A stretch of 64,000 bases of DNA from an uncultured Azospirillum sp. GTDB taxonomy: Bacteria; Pseudomonadota; Alphaproteobacteria; RF32; CAG-239. The number at the start of each line of letters is the position of its first letter. Position 1 is the stretch's first letter. This document shows, one piece after another, positions 50,339 to 59,614 of the stretch. The stretch spans positions 11,991 to 75,990 of the forward strand of contig CANDEX010000001.1 of assembly GCA_947383875.1 (NCBI GenBank), given 5' to 3'. The position numbers and the translations under genes are program-made. The notes under the pieces were generated by a model. It saw only the letters and a program-made list of their open reading frames with translations, was not told the DNA's origin and made no database searches.

Positions 50339-50953
50339 ATGAAAAAATTTTTAGCACTATTGACATTTGTTGTTGCCGGAATCGGGATTTGGGGCGGATA
50401 TAGTTTGTGGATGAAGCAGATGAATTCCGGAGATTTTTATGCTGATAAGGTTAATCTTGCATTGCGTCAGAATGAGCCGCAAGCGGCATTTGATGCCGTT
50501 AATCAGGGGATTCTTGCGTTTCCCGGACGTTTGGATTTACGTTTCGGTAAAATATATATGTGTCAGATGATTGCTGATTATGGCTGTATGCGCGATGAAA
50601 TTTTAAATGTAATAGAGTTTTCCGGTAATTCGGGGCAGAGCTGGAGATGGTTGAATGATGAAGCAAAAGATACGGTTTTTATGCTTGGCGTACTTCAAAA
50701 TTATCAAAAGATTTTATGGGATGCCGGGCAAGATGATAAAGTAAAAGAAATTGCTGATCGGATTTTGGATTATTATCCTGATCATGTTGAAAGTTTGAAT
50801 ATGGCGGCGGTCAGTTATTTGGTGCGCGGTGACTGGAAGAATGCAGAGCCATATTTGCAAAATGCGCATAAGCTTGCTCCTGATGATGAAATTGTGCAAA
50901 AGAATTTGCAGAAGCTTCAAGAAATGAAAAACAAATCTCAAAAGTCGGAATAA
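50339..50953 (+). CDS. TPR-type repeat protein, membrane-anchored
   Basis: 204 residues from the ATG at 50339, which follows AGGAGG at a good distance. An N-terminal membrane segment (FLALLTFVVAGIGIWGGYSLW) anchors a helical, periplasm-facing part; tetratricopeptide-like helices include ADRILDYYPDHVESLNMAAVSYLVRGDWKNAEPYLQNAHKLAPDD (about 140-185). TPR proteins bind partner proteins; the partner is unknown. It is the first chromosomal gene right of the element. Confidence 0.75.
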   Translation: MKKFLALLTFVVAGIGIWGGYSLWMKQMNSGDFYADKVNLALRQNEPQAAFDAVNQGILAFPGRLDLRFGKIYMCQMIADYGCMRDEILNVIEFSGNSGQSWRWLNDEAKDTVFMLGVLQNYQKILWDAGQDDKVKEIADRILDYYPDHVESLNMAAVSYLVRGDWKNAEPYLQNAHKLAPDDEIVQKNLQKLQEMKNKSQKSE

Positions 50954-51115
50954 CAGCCAATAATTGTTAAACCTAATGATTGTAATTATAGTTATTCACA
51001 AGTTATATTCTTCTGAAAAGCAGAGTTTCTCTATGTTTGAATTATTATAAATTTAATTCGCTAATTTTAGAAAACTTTTAGTTTTAATTAAATTTGTTTG
51101 TGCTAATTTAGAAAT

Positions 51116-51155
51116 GAGGAGATTAGTTGTCTGAGAAAACTAATCTCCTCTTTTG
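51116..51155 (+). terminator. Rho-independent terminator
   Basis: GAGGAGATTAGTT and AACTAATCTCCTC around nine bases, followed by TTTT. It separates the TPR gene from the small gene and flippase-like gene downstream. Confidence 0.85.
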
Positions 51156-51188
51156 TTATCATTACCATATATTAAGGAGTTTGTGATA

Positions 51189-51281
51189 ATGATAAATAAT
51201 GTAAATAAATTGATTAATGTCACAAAGCAGGTTATAACTGTTTTCAGTGTGATTGTATTCTTTATGTTTTTTGAGGTTTAG
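51189..51281 (+). CDS. 30-residue membrane micropeptide before the flippase-like gene
   Basis: ATG at 51189 with AAGGAG (51174-51179) nine bases upstream. The product begins polar (MINNVNKLINVTKQVI) and ends hydrophobic (VFSVIVFFMFFEV), one likely membrane helix. Its stop lies 7 bases before the next gene, so it may act as a leader or a partner of that membrane protein. No family recognised. Confidence 0.45.
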   Translation: MINNVNKLINVTKQVITVFSVIVFFMFFEV

Positions 51282-51288
51282 AGAAATA

Positions 51289-52275
51289 ATGTCATTAAAA
51301 ACTAAGCGTTTATTAAAAAAAGCTCTTTCGTGGTCCGGGTTGTTTTTCTTCGGTTTGGCAGCTTTTATGCTGTATCATCAATTGTCTAAATATCAATTAG
51401 ATGATATTAAAAATGCTTTGTTGAGTATTCCTCGAAAGAATCTGGTTTATGCTTGTGCTGCTTCTTTTTTAGGATATGTTGCTTTATCCTCATATGATTA
51501 TTTGGCTCTGAAATATATTGGAAAGAAACTGGCTGCGTGGAAGTGGATATTTGTCGGGTTTATTGGTTTTTCTGTCAGTAATAATGCCGGTCATGCTGTG
51601 GTTTCGGGCGGAGCTATTCGTTATCGGCTGTATACCCGCTGGCGTTTTCATGGCGAAGATATTGTTAAGATGGTTACCTTTTCGGGCTTTACTTATTTGG
51701 TGGCTTGTTTCTTTTTGGTGATTGTCGGATATCTTTTGACTCCGGATCATGCTTTTGGGGATGGTTCTGTTTCTAAAATGACTACGACAATAACGACAAT
51801 TTGTTCGGTTATCGGGTTGGGAATTTATTTTTGGGCCTCGCTGTTTTATAAAAAACCGTTTGTTATTAAAGGTATTGCTTTTGAGATGCCGTCTTTCAAA
51901 ATGGCATTAGCTCAGGTCTTTATTGGTGGTGCGGATATTGTGCTGGCTTCACTGGTATTGTATTTTTCGTTGATTCCGTTTGTTGACATTCCTTTTGACG
52001 TGTTTATCGGTGTGTTTCTGATTGCGCAGGTGTTGGGTGTGTTCAGCCAAGTTCCGGGGGGCTTGGGAGTCTTTGAAGGGTTGTTTATGTTTATTATTCC
52101 CGGAGAGCATAATCAGGCTATGTTGTTTGGTGCTCTGATTGCATATCGGATTATTTATTATCTGTTGCCGTTAGTGGTTTCTGGGATTATGTTGGTTATT
52201 TATGAGCTGGCACCTAAGCATGCTAAGAAATTGCGTTCAAAATTTCCTAAAAAGAAAGTCTCTGCTGTCCTTTAA
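51289..52275 (+). CDS. UPF0104/YbhN-type membrane protein (MprF flippase-like)
   Basis: 328 residues, eight to nine hydrophobic segments, from the ATG at 51289. SVSNNAGHAVVSGGAIRYRLY (about 100-120) and GVFSQVPGGLGVFEGLFM (near 252-270) are hallmarks of the lysylphosphatidylglycerol synthetase membrane-domain family. MprF members flip aminoacylated lipids; stand-alone relatives lack the synthetase, as here, and their substrate is unsettled. No C-terminal synthetase domain follows. Confidence 0.85.
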   Translation: MSLKTKRLLKKALSWSGLFFFGLAAFMLYHQLSKYQLDDIKNALLSIPRKNLVYACAASFLGYVALSSYDYLALKYIGKKLAAWKWIFVGFIGFSVSNNAGHAVVSGGAIRYRLYTRWRFHGEDIVKMVTFSGFTYLVACFFLVIVGYLLTPDHAFGDGSVSKMTTTITTICSVIGLGIYFWASLFYKKPFVIKGIAFEMPSFKMALAQVFIGGADIVLASLVLYFSLIPFVDIPFDVFIGVFLIAQVLGVFSQVPGGLGVFEGLFMFIIPGEHNQAMLFGALIAYRIIYYLLPLVVSGIMLVIYELAPKHAKKLRSKFPKKKVSAVL

Positions 52276-52372
52276 CTCTGCTTGTTTGTTGTGGTTAATT
52301 CTTTAAATTTTGTCTATTTTTACAATTGACTTGAGGGGTGATTTTTGATATTTTCCTAAGCAGGATAGGAAA

Positions 52373-54949
52373 ATGAAGATTGCTAATTTTAGAGAATATG
52401 TCACTGTTTTGCGTGAAATTTATACTCAAGAAGCCATGGGCGAAATGGGAAACTATTATCATGCATTGATGAATTCCGGTTCGGATTTGAAAACAAAGAA
52501 AGCAATTTTACAGAAAGAGATTTATCGTTTATCATCTGAGATTAAGCGTCAAGCCGAGAAAATTCGCAAGTCGGAGGATAAAAAAGCCGCCGGTTTGGAG
52601 ATGAAGGAATTTCAGCGACAGAAACGGGAGCAGGTTAAACTGCTGAAAGAGTTGCAAGACAGCAATCATTTTAATATTTTGAGTGATGAAGCTAAAGCCA
52701 ATGTTTGCAGCGGTTTTTTGCTGCAAAAATATCTAGCGCGTGAATTAATCGAAAATAATCCACTCCGGTTTCAGACAAATATGGCAGGAGACTTGGTGGT
52801 TGATGTGAATGGATTGCGGCAGTCCGAAATTTTTCACGAAGCGATACATTTGCGTGACTTTGTGGCGGCCTATGTGGCGCATAATCCGGAAAAAGTGAAA
52901 ACGCCTGGGTATTTTAAGACGCTGTTGAACGGAGTTAAAGATTGGAAAGCGTTATTGGAATATGCCAATGCTTATTTTGAACGAATAAATGATAATGCTT
53001 TTATGGAAGAAGGAGCTGTTAAAGCCAGTCGTCAAGGCTGTGAAATTGTCAAAACCTGGCCGGAAAATGGTATGTTTTTGGTGCGGTTGCATACGCTAAA
53101 AGCACTTGATTATGAAAGCGACAAAATGCAGCATTGTGTCGGCAAGGGTGGCTATGATAAAAAGCTTTTAAGTGGTCAACCCCATATTTATTCTTTGCGC
53201 AGCGAAAGTAATGACGGAGAATGGCTGCCTCATGCGACTATTGAATATACCGAGAATAAAATCAAACAGATAAGAGGGTATCACAATAAATTTATTGAGG
53301 TCGACTATTGTGAATTTGTCAGAGAGGCGATTGCTTACATTTGTGGTTCGAATGAATTTACAGAATTGAAAAAAAATGGCCGGTTTCCTGATTGGCGTTC
53401 TTTGGGATATATTGAAGATGAAACAGGAAAGCTTCATGATGTCTACAATATGAGGGAGGAGGCTGTCTTTTCGTGTTTGACAACGGATGATTTACCGCAG
53501 TCAGAAAAAGCTCTGTCGCTAATGACGGTTAAAAATTTAACTATTCAGGGTGACGATGAGAGGCTAGTTGCGCGTTTAAAAAATTTGAAAGCTGTTGGCG
53601 AAATAAAAGACCATGAATTTTATCCAAAAGATTATCAAGAGTTACGGAATGTGATGGCCGAAGTGTTCGGCTCTTTAACAACGGAGGCATTGTCTAAACG
53701 TATTAGTGGCGGAATATTAGCTGCAATGGGATATGTGAGAGAGCTTTTGGAGGCAGAGGAGCACCCAAAATGGAAGGATATTGCTTCTTCTTTATTTGGG
53801 CCGAATCAGGATGAAGTTTTGCTTGATGCGACTCATTTGGACAGGGTTGTCCAAGTACAGAATTTATTGGTTTACGGTCGCTTGTGGCAGGATATGGATT
53901 GGTCACATTTGATTTGTAGAAAATTGATGATTGGAAAACGCGTCAGTTCGGAAGAGTTGCAACATATATCTGAGTTAGCGGGATGTTATAGTGTTAATTT
54001 TGACAAGACTGATTTTTCGCAATGCGACGTTATTGATTTAAGAGGATTGACGCGAATGTATGAACGTTCGTCTGAATCTCACAGCAAATGTGCGGTATGG
54101 ACGGCTCCAGGGCTGTTTAAGGAAGGGATGACTATTCCGCATTGGGTAAACGGTAAGTCAGTTATCTTTGATAATTGTCGTCATCTTCCGGCCGGTGACA
54201 AGATTTTGTTTCCTTCGGAAATCAAACATATTATGTTGGATGCCGATCATGAAATCGGAGATTATATTAAACAAAGTCTTCCTGATTTTAACAGTTATAA
54301 ACAGCTCGAAAGTTTGCAGATTAATGATTATGATTTAGCTGAAAATGAGGTTCTCCGGTTGCCTGAAAGCCTCAAATATCTGGCGTTTTATAATTGTAAA
54401 TTTGGCAAAAAGCAGATTATGGATTTAAGATATTTAAAGGATTTGGAAGTATTACGCTTTTGCCGTAGTGACTTACAAGAAGTCGATAAGTTTATTTTTC
54501 CCGAAAATTTGAAAGGCTTTGCTGTCGGTGGCGGGAAGTTTAAGGATGGAGTTTCTTGGGATTTTTCTCATTGTCCGAGAATGAATGCCGTTGATTTTTC
54601 TTGTTTTGGTCGTGTTGATCCGATAGCTGTTGAGCATATAAGCTTTCCTAAAGCTGTTGAGGAGATTAAATTAACGAGCGGTAATTTTCCTGAGATGAGG
54701 AAATTGGATTTTTCTGTTTATCCGAATTTGAAAAGACTGGATTTAAGTTTTGCCTCTTTTCCTAATTTAGAGCATATGCTTTTGCCTGAAAACTGTATCT
54801 TGAAACAAAAAAGGTTGAAAATACCTGGGAATGCTGTTGTCGAACAGCGGAAATATAAGGAAATATCTGATGTTTGCATTCGTTCGGCGAAAGAGCAAGT
54901 CATGAATAAATTGCTTTTGAGTGGAAACCGCACAGCAGATGCCCATTGA
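52373..54949 (+). CDS. Large PcfJ-like protein with leucine-rich C-terminus
   Basis: 858 residues. A coiled coil lies at about 45-100. The PcfJ-like core is at about 240-325 (SDKMQHCVGKGGYDKKLLSGQPHIYSLRS ... WLPHATIEYTENKIKQIRGYHN). From about 600 the sequence shows leucine-rich repeats of 22-24 residues (LKYLAFYNCKFGKKQIMDLRYLKDLEVLRFCRSDL; LKRLDLSFASFPNLEHMLLPENC). PcfJ proteins are linked to conjugative and phage DNA regions; function not established. The combination with leucine-rich repeats suggests a partner-binding protein. It lies outside the element. Confidence 0.6.
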   Translation: MKIANFREYVTVLREIYTQEAMGEMGNYYHALMNSGSDLKTKKAILQKEIYRLSSEIKRQAEKIRKSEDKKAAGLEMKEFQRQKREQVKLLKELQDSNHFNILSDEAKANVCSGFLLQKYLARELIENNPLRFQTNMAGDLVVDVNGLRQSEIFHEAIHLRDFVAAYVAHNPEKVKTPGYFKTLLNGVKDWKALLEYANAYFERINDNAFMEEGAVKASRQGCEIVKTWPENGMFLVRLHTLKALDYESDKMQHCVGKGGYDKKLLSGQPHIYSLRSESNDGEWLPHATIEYTENKIKQIRGYHNKFIEVDYCEFVREAIAYICGSNEFTELKKNGRFPDWRSLGYIEDETGKLHDVYNMREEAVFSCLTTDDLPQSEKALSLMTVKNLTIQGDDERLVARLKNLKAVGEIKDHEFYPKDYQELRNVMAEVFGSLTTEALSKRISGGILAAMGYVRELLEAEEHPKWKDIASSLFGPNQDEVLLDATHLDRVVQVQNLLVYGRLWQDMDWSHLICRKLMIGKRVSSEELQHISELAGCYSVNFDKTDFSQCDVIDLRGLTRMYERSSESHSKCAVWTAPGLFKEGMTIPHWVNGKSVIFDNCRHLPAGDKILFPSEIKHIMLDADHEIGDYIKQSLPDFNSYKQLESLQINDYDLAENEVLRLPESLKYLAFYNCKFGKKQIMDLRYLKDLEVLRFCRSDLQEVDKFIFPENLKGFAVGGGKFKDGVSWDFSHCPRMNAVDFSCFGRVDPIAVEHISFPKAVEEIKLTSGNFPEMRKLDFSVYPNLKRLDLSFASFPNLEHMLLPENCILKQKRLKIPGNAVVEQRKYKEISDVCIRSAKEQVMNKLLLSGNRTADAH

Positions 54950-54991
54950 TAAGATTAAAAGAATTATTGTGTCACAAAAAAATTTTTTATT

Positions 54992-55555
54992 ATGAGCAAA
55001 TTAGAGAAGATGCTGAAAAGTTGGATCGTACAGATTGAGCTTTTAGAGTTGGGAAAAAATGAGGTCGTAGAATTAATTAAACAATTGTCGGCACTCTATC
55101 AAATTTCTTCCGCAGATGTTTATCCTGCACAGGAAGATGATTTTTCCAAGCAAAATACTGCAATTGTTGCATCCCCAAAGCCGAAAGCAGTTCAAATGAA
55201 AAATGGTAAGTTAGCTTTGGAGGTTGTTTATGAAGGCAATCTGCGCAGTTCGTCTATCATTAGCGGGAGGACTCCCATCGGAGTGATTATTCCTTCGCGG
55301 AACATCGTCCTTTATTATAAAGGCTGTTATTGCGGAGATCGTGCGGAAGCGCGAAAGTCGCTGTTCAGGCTGCCTCGGGGGTATGAATGGCATTTGATGA
55401 CTGAGCGTGAAGCTGTATCCATTCGTAATATAGTGAAGGTTGTAAATGAAACGCTTCAGGCAATTGGAGGTATGACGCTGGGAAGAGAAGAATACATGCT
55501 TGGCGACGATTGTCTGACAAAAGGCCATGTGCGTTATACGGCAATGCTGGTTTAA
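54992..55555 (+). CDS. Hypothetical protein downstream of the PcfJ-like gene
   Basis: 187 residues, no family recognised. The front is helical (LEKMLKSWIVQIELLELGKNEVVELIKQLSALYQ), the rest mixed, with IIPSRNIVLYYKGCYCGDRAEARKSLFRLPRGYEWHLMTEREA in the centre. No signal peptide or membrane segment. It ends at a bidirectional terminator. Confidence 0.65.
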   Translation: MSKLEKMLKSWIVQIELLELGKNEVVELIKQLSALYQISSADVYPAQEDDFSKQNTAIVASPKPKAVQMKNGKLALEVVYEGNLRSSSIISGRTPIGVIIPSRNIVLYYKGCYCGDRAEARKSLFRLPRGYEWHLMTEREAVSIRNIVKVVNETLQAIGGMTLGREEYMLGDDCLTKGHVRYTAMLV

Positions 55556-55563
55556 TCTCTGTT

Positions 55564-55597
55564 AAAAAGGAGTTCCTTTCGGAACTCCTTTTTTTAG
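55564..55597. terminator. Bidirectional terminator between convergent genes
   Basis: AAAAAGGAGTTCC and GGAACTCCTTTTT around TTTC, with long A- and T-runs on either side, between the convergent hypothetical and thioredoxin-like genes; it includes the stop of the latter. Confidence 0.88.
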
Positions 55598-56052
55598 TTG
55601 TTTTCAAAGAAGCTGTTAACTTGGTAACGGAAGTTATCGCTGAAGCTGATAGGATCAGAAATCTGGTTTTGCAGGTATTCAAGTTTTCTGAAATTTGTCA
55701 TTTGTCCGTCTTCCACCTGCTGCAGAACAATTTCCAGAGGTTGGCTGAGGTTATAATTTTGGATGAAGTTATAGTCTTCATCATCTTGGTAATTGATGAT
55801 ATAAAAATCGTAATTATTTGCATAATATTGATTATAAATGTTTTCAATCAATTCTATGGTTTGCGGGCAGTCATTGCAAGGGTTGTTATTGTAAAAGGCA
55901 AAGATAATCGGTCGCGGGTACTGCGGGTTATCTTCTGCAAGTTGTTGTTGCAGCGTTTGATTGGGATTATATCCGCCTTCATAATAAAGTTCAGCATGCA
56001 GCGGCAAGGCTATGGCTATCAGAATTAAAAAAGACCAGAAAATTTTCAGCAC
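55594..56052 (-). CDS. Exported thioredoxin-like protein with CxxC
   Basis: 152 residues. A signal peptide (MLKIFWSFLILIAIALPLHAE) with a likely cut after HA. IIFAFYNNNPCNDCPQTIELIENIYNQYY has the strand-CxxC-helix start of a thioredoxin fold (C59 and C62), followed by strands DFYIINYQDDEDY. It resembles ArsF-type thioredoxin-like proteins but is Asn/Gln-rich. A periplasmic redox role is inferred from the fold. Confidence 0.6.
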   Translation of the reverse strand: MLKIFWSFLILIAIALPLHAELYYEGGYNPNQTLQQQLAEDNPQYPRPIIFAFYNNNPCNDCPQTIELIENIYNQYYANNYDFYIINYQDDEDYNFIQNYNLSQPLEIVLQQVEDGQMTNFRKLEYLQNQISDPISFSDNFRYQVNSFFENN

Positions 56053-56079
56053 CGTTTTTCTCCTCGGATTGATTAATTA

Positions 56080-57786
56080 TCAAAGCGGGGAGCAGGCCTC
56101 CTGAAGCCAGTGTTTTTCGGCTGTATTCAAGAGAGGAGACAATGTCTCTTCCACCCGGTGGTGATAGGCATTCAGCCAGTTGATTTCCCCGTCGCTTAAC
56201 AAATATTTATTGATAAGGCGTTTATCAATGGGGACGAGCGTTAAATTTTCAAATTTTAAATAATTATGTTCCGCATCAACAATTTCTACCAGATTTTCGA
56301 TACGGATGCCGTAAGCGTTTTCTTGATAGTATCCAGGCTCAATGGAGGAAACCATGCCTTTTTGCAAACCGATTGTTCCGTGACGGCGAGATATGCTGAA
56401 CGGGCCTTCATGTACATTTAAAAAGCAGCCGACCCCATGTCCGGTACCGTGATTGTAATCTTTGCCATCTGCCCAAAGCGGTGCTCGTGCCAGTCCGTCT
56501 AATACACAGCCGGCGGTTCCGGTCGGAAAAACGGCAGAGCTTAAGTTAATATGTGCTTTTAAAACTAAGGTAAAGTCCTCCACCATCTGTGAGGTGGGTG
56601 TTCCTAAAGCGATAGTGCGAGTAATGTCTGTGGTGCCATCCAGATATTGTGCGCCGCTGTCGAGTAACAGCAATGAATTGTTATCCAGGCAGCGATTGGT
56701 TGTCGTGGTTGGCTGATAGTGTACAATTGCGCCGTTGGGACCGCTGGCAGCGATTGTTGCGAAGCTTTCTGAATAGTAATTGTCATTTTTGGCGCGGAAA
56801 TTTTTCAGTTTTTCAACAATATCCATTTCTGTTTTTCCCGTCCGGTTCTTTTCCAGCCAGCAGAGAAATTTAACGACAGCTGCGCCGTCTCTAATATGAG
56901 CTTGGCGTATACCGTTCAATTCGATGGGATTTTTTATGGCTTTGGCTGCTTGGCAGCTATCCGGTGCATGAATGATATCAATATGGGCTTTTTCCATAAT
57001 GTCAATTATTGTCAACGGGGTTACGTTTGTGTCGGTTATCAGGCGTTGCTTTTTGTAGCGGCGCATAATGGAAGGAATTTCGTTTAACGCCAGCAGGGGA
57101 CAATCAAGTTTGATGTTCGAACTGTCAAGATTGTCGCCAAAGAGCCATGCTTTCCCGCTTTTATCAACCAAAGCCATTGCGCGGAGAATCGGCGTTTCCA
57201 GTAAAGCATCAGAACGGAGATTGAAGAGCCAGGAGACACTGTCTGCCAAGGCAAAAAAGACGGCATCGGCTTTTGTTGCTCGCAGTTGTGCGGTTATTCC
57301 GGATATTTTCGACGCTTTGCTTTCTCCGGAAAATTCCAGTGGATGATTAAATATTTTGGCGGGAACCGAAGACAGCAGAGGCGGTAGAAATTCAGGGGCG
57401 GAAATGACGTTGATGCTGTTTATTTCTAATTCTTTCTTTTCATTTGCCGATAAACACCAAGGATTGATTCCCAGGCGAAAACGAGTTAGGTCGGTCGTGT
57501 TTTTATTTAGCCAATCATGAAAAGATTGTTCTTTGGTGCAAAAAACTTCTATTTCGTCCGGATTGGTTTCGCGCGGGGCCTGAAGTTCATAACGTCCGTC
57601 AACAAAAAGAATTGCTTTGTCTCGCAAAAGGAGTAAATTTCCGGCAGATCCGGTGAAACCTGTCAGTTTATGCAGCAAGTTTTCGTCTGTGCGGATGTCT
57701 TGGTCTGCAAACATATTGTTGCGAGTAACCAGATAGCCGTCCAGTTTTGCTGATTTAAGTTTTTTTTGCAAATCGGCAATGAGCAT
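56080..57786 (-). CDS. Xaa-Pro aminopeptidase, M24B family
   Basis: 568 residues with two creatinase-like N-terminal domains and a pita-bread metallopeptidase domain: LLLDSGAQYLDGTTDITRT (metal ligands Asp), HGTGHGVGCFLNVHEGP, SIEPGYYQ and RIENLVEIV carry the remaining His and Glu ligands. It removes N-terminal residues before proline. The C-terminal extension (about 60 residues, LINKYLLSDGEINWLNAYHHRV) is usual for the long form. It starts on the stop codon of prmA (TAATG), so both are one operon. Confidence 0.92.
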   Translation of the reverse strand: MLIADLQKKLKSAKLDGYLVTRNNMFADQDIRTDENLLHKLTGFTGSAGNLLLLRDKAILFVDGRYELQAPRETNPDEIEVFCTKEQSFHDWLNKNTTDLTRFRLGINPWCLSANEKKELEINSINVISAPEFLPPLLSSVPAKIFNHPLEFSGESKASKISGITAQLRATKADAVFFALADSVSWLFNLRSDALLETPILRAMALVDKSGKAWLFGDNLDSSNIKLDCPLLALNEIPSIMRRYKKQRLITDTNVTPLTIIDIMEKAHIDIIHAPDSCQAAKAIKNPIELNGIRQAHIRDGAAVVKFLCWLEKNRTGKTEMDIVEKLKNFRAKNDNYYSESFATIAASGPNGAIVHYQPTTTTNRCLDNNSLLLLDSGAQYLDGTTDITRTIALGTPTSQMVEDFTLVLKAHINLSSAVFPTGTAGCVLDGLARAPLWADGKDYNHGTGHGVGCFLNVHEGPFSISRRHGTIGLQKGMVSSIEPGYYQENAYGIRIENLVEIVDAEHNYLKFENLTLVPIDKRLINKYLLSDGEINWLNAYHHRVEETLSPLLNTAEKHWLQEACSPL

Positions 57787-58658
57787 TATTTTTTCTCCAA
57801 GAGTGCAGCGCGCCAGTTATCTAATTTGTAGAGTTCTACCAGTTGCAGGCCTAGTTTGGTGTGCTCACCAATGACCCACTCTTCCTGTTCGTCAACGAAT
57901 CCTGAAAGGACGCAATATCCGCCGGGTTTGAGTGCCGTATAAAGTTGAGGTGCCATGCTGATGAGCGGTCGGGCAAGAATATTGGCCAGAATAATATCAT
58001 AGGGGGTATTGTTTTTGACTAATTCTGAGTTATAACCGTCACTGACGGCAACGGTTAAATGTTGTTCCAGATTGTTGTCTTTAGCGTTTTGAAGCGTTAC
58101 GGCAACGGCTTCCGCGTCAATGTCAACGGCGGTTATATGTGTTTCGTTTTGCCAGAGTTTAGCTGCGGCAAGTGCCAATATGCCTGAACCGGTACCCATG
58201 TCCAGAATGTTTTGGTGCGGTGCGTTAAGGCGTTTTAGGTGACTCAAGGCTTTTAAGCAAGATTTGGTTGTTTGGTGTTCGGAGCCAAAAGCCGTTGCGG
58301 CATAAATGCGTAAGGTTACTTTATCTGATGGCGGAATGTCTGTTTCATGGATGCCGTAAATGATAAAGTCCTCGACTTCGACAGGAGCGAATTTGATGAC
58401 GTTTTCCTTGAGCCAATTTTTACTTTCCAAGAATTCTTTAGTGTAAGGTGGCAGAGATATTCCCATGGCCTCCGCGCTTTGATGCAGGTCGTCTTCGTTA
58501 AAGTCTGCGCCTTTGTAGCCGACGTATTCCTCCAAGCCGTCGTCCGTATAGTTGACGGCGACAACGTCAAAATAGTCATCAAAGAAAAAAGATAACTCTT
58601 CTTCAAGGGTTTCACAGGGAGAAAATTTTATCAGCCAGCAGCTTCCGGATTGGGTCAT
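57786..58658 (-). CDS. prmA: Ribosomal protein L11 methyltransferase
   Basis: 290 residues. Motif I NILDMGTGSGILALAAAKL, post-I VDIDAEAVAVTLQNA and DIILANILARPLISMAPQL (the NIL motif of PrmA) are all present. The N-terminal 110 residues form the L11-binding domain. The enzyme trimethylates ribosomal protein L11. Upstream gene of a two-gene minus-strand operon with the M24B peptidase. Confidence 0.92.
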   Translation of the reverse strand: MTQSGSCWLIKFSPCETLEEELSFFFDDYFDVVAVNYTDDGLEEYVGYKGADFNEDDLHQSAEAMGISLPPYTKEFLESKNWLKENVIKFAPVEVEDFIIYGIHETDIPPSDKVTLRIYAATAFGSEHQTTKSCLKALSHLKRLNAPHQNILDMGTGSGILALAAAKLWQNETHITAVDIDAEAVAVTLQNAKDNNLEQHLTVAVSDGYNSELVKNNTPYDIILANILARPLISMAPQLYTALKPGGYCVLSGFVDEQEEWVIGEHTKLGLQLVELYKLDNWRAALLEKK

Positions 58659-58749
58659 AATTTGTCCTATAACTTATAATCAATTATTTACTAACCGCTG
58701 ATTATAGTATACAAAGTATGGTAATTAAACCTTTAAATGAGATTATACG

Positions 58750-59520
58750 ATGAAAAAAATTGCTGTCGGTTTGAGTGTTTTGATGTTGTCTTCCTGTTTG
58801 CAGGCGGGAAGCTATTCTGTTCTCCCTCAACGAAATGGTTTGTTTGAGGCGTGGGATTCTTATGCCATTGATTTTTATGATACCAAACTGCAGTTGGTTA
58901 AAACAGAATATATTACCGAACGGGAATTTGAACCCAATAAAATTCTTTCGGCTTATGTGGGGTATTCTGTGGCGGATTTGAAAACTTATCGCAAGGATTT
59001 TTATAAGGCAGAATATGTGCGCCCGGCAATGAACGGCAGTTTGAACAGTGTCTCAATTCCGGTGCAGTATAAGAAAAATGAAAAATTACAGGTTATCGGT
59101 GAAAGTTGGGTTGACGGTGAGCGGATGATGCTGCTGCCTACCGGGGAGAAAGATATTGTCGTTTTGATTAACGGTGACGGTGTTCCTTATCGTAAGGTCG
59201 GTAAAATTCAGAATAAACGTTTGGTTTTGTTGTTGCCTGACTATATTGTTTATCCTGCCGATTTTTATTTTGAACCGGTTATCACTTCTAAGACTGAACA
59301 AACCAAACCGGTTAAGGGATATGATATTAAATACGGTGGTGTAAAACTTGATCGGATGATTTTTACATATTATGATTACAGCAGTTCCGGCGGTGATAAC
59401 GGACGTTTTGAAAATATCAGTTTTCCCAATAAGCAGGGATTGATTGATATTTACGGGGTCGGAATTAAGGTTTTGCACGCCGGCACTCAAAAAATTGATT
59501 ACATCCTTATGCCTGAGTAA
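58750..59520 (+). CDS. Putative lipoprotein
   Basis: 256 residues. Lipoprotein signal with lipobox LSSC (C16; MKKIAVGLSVLMLSSC). The mature part is beta-rich with GSLNSVSIPVQYKKNEKLQVIGESWVDGERMMLLPTGE, no family recognised. It is divergent from prmA and precedes yebC by about 95 bases. Confidence 0.65.
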   Translation: MKKIAVGLSVLMLSSCLQAGSYSVLPQRNGLFEAWDSYAIDFYDTKLQLVKTEYITEREFEPNKILSAYVGYSVADLKTYRKDFYKAEYVRPAMNGSLNSVSIPVQYKKNEKLQVIGESWVDGERMMLLPTGEKDIVVLINGDGVPYRKVGKIQNKRLVLLLPDYIVYPADFYFEPVITSKTEQTKPVKGYDIKYGGVKLDRMIFTYYDYSSSGGDNGRFENISFPNKQGLIDIYGVGIKVLHAGTQKIDYILMPE

Positions 59521-59614
59521 CGTTTTTAGCGAAAAAATATGTGCAGGGGGTTGATTTTCACTGGAATTTGCAGTAAAAGCAATCCGAATTATAAGTTTTT
59601 TAGGAGAAACATAA

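Noticed and set aside
55510..56028. 172-codon plus-strand frame opposite the thioredoxin-like gene.
   Set aside because: It runs through a bidirectional terminator and opposes a gene with a clear signal peptide and CxxC motif.
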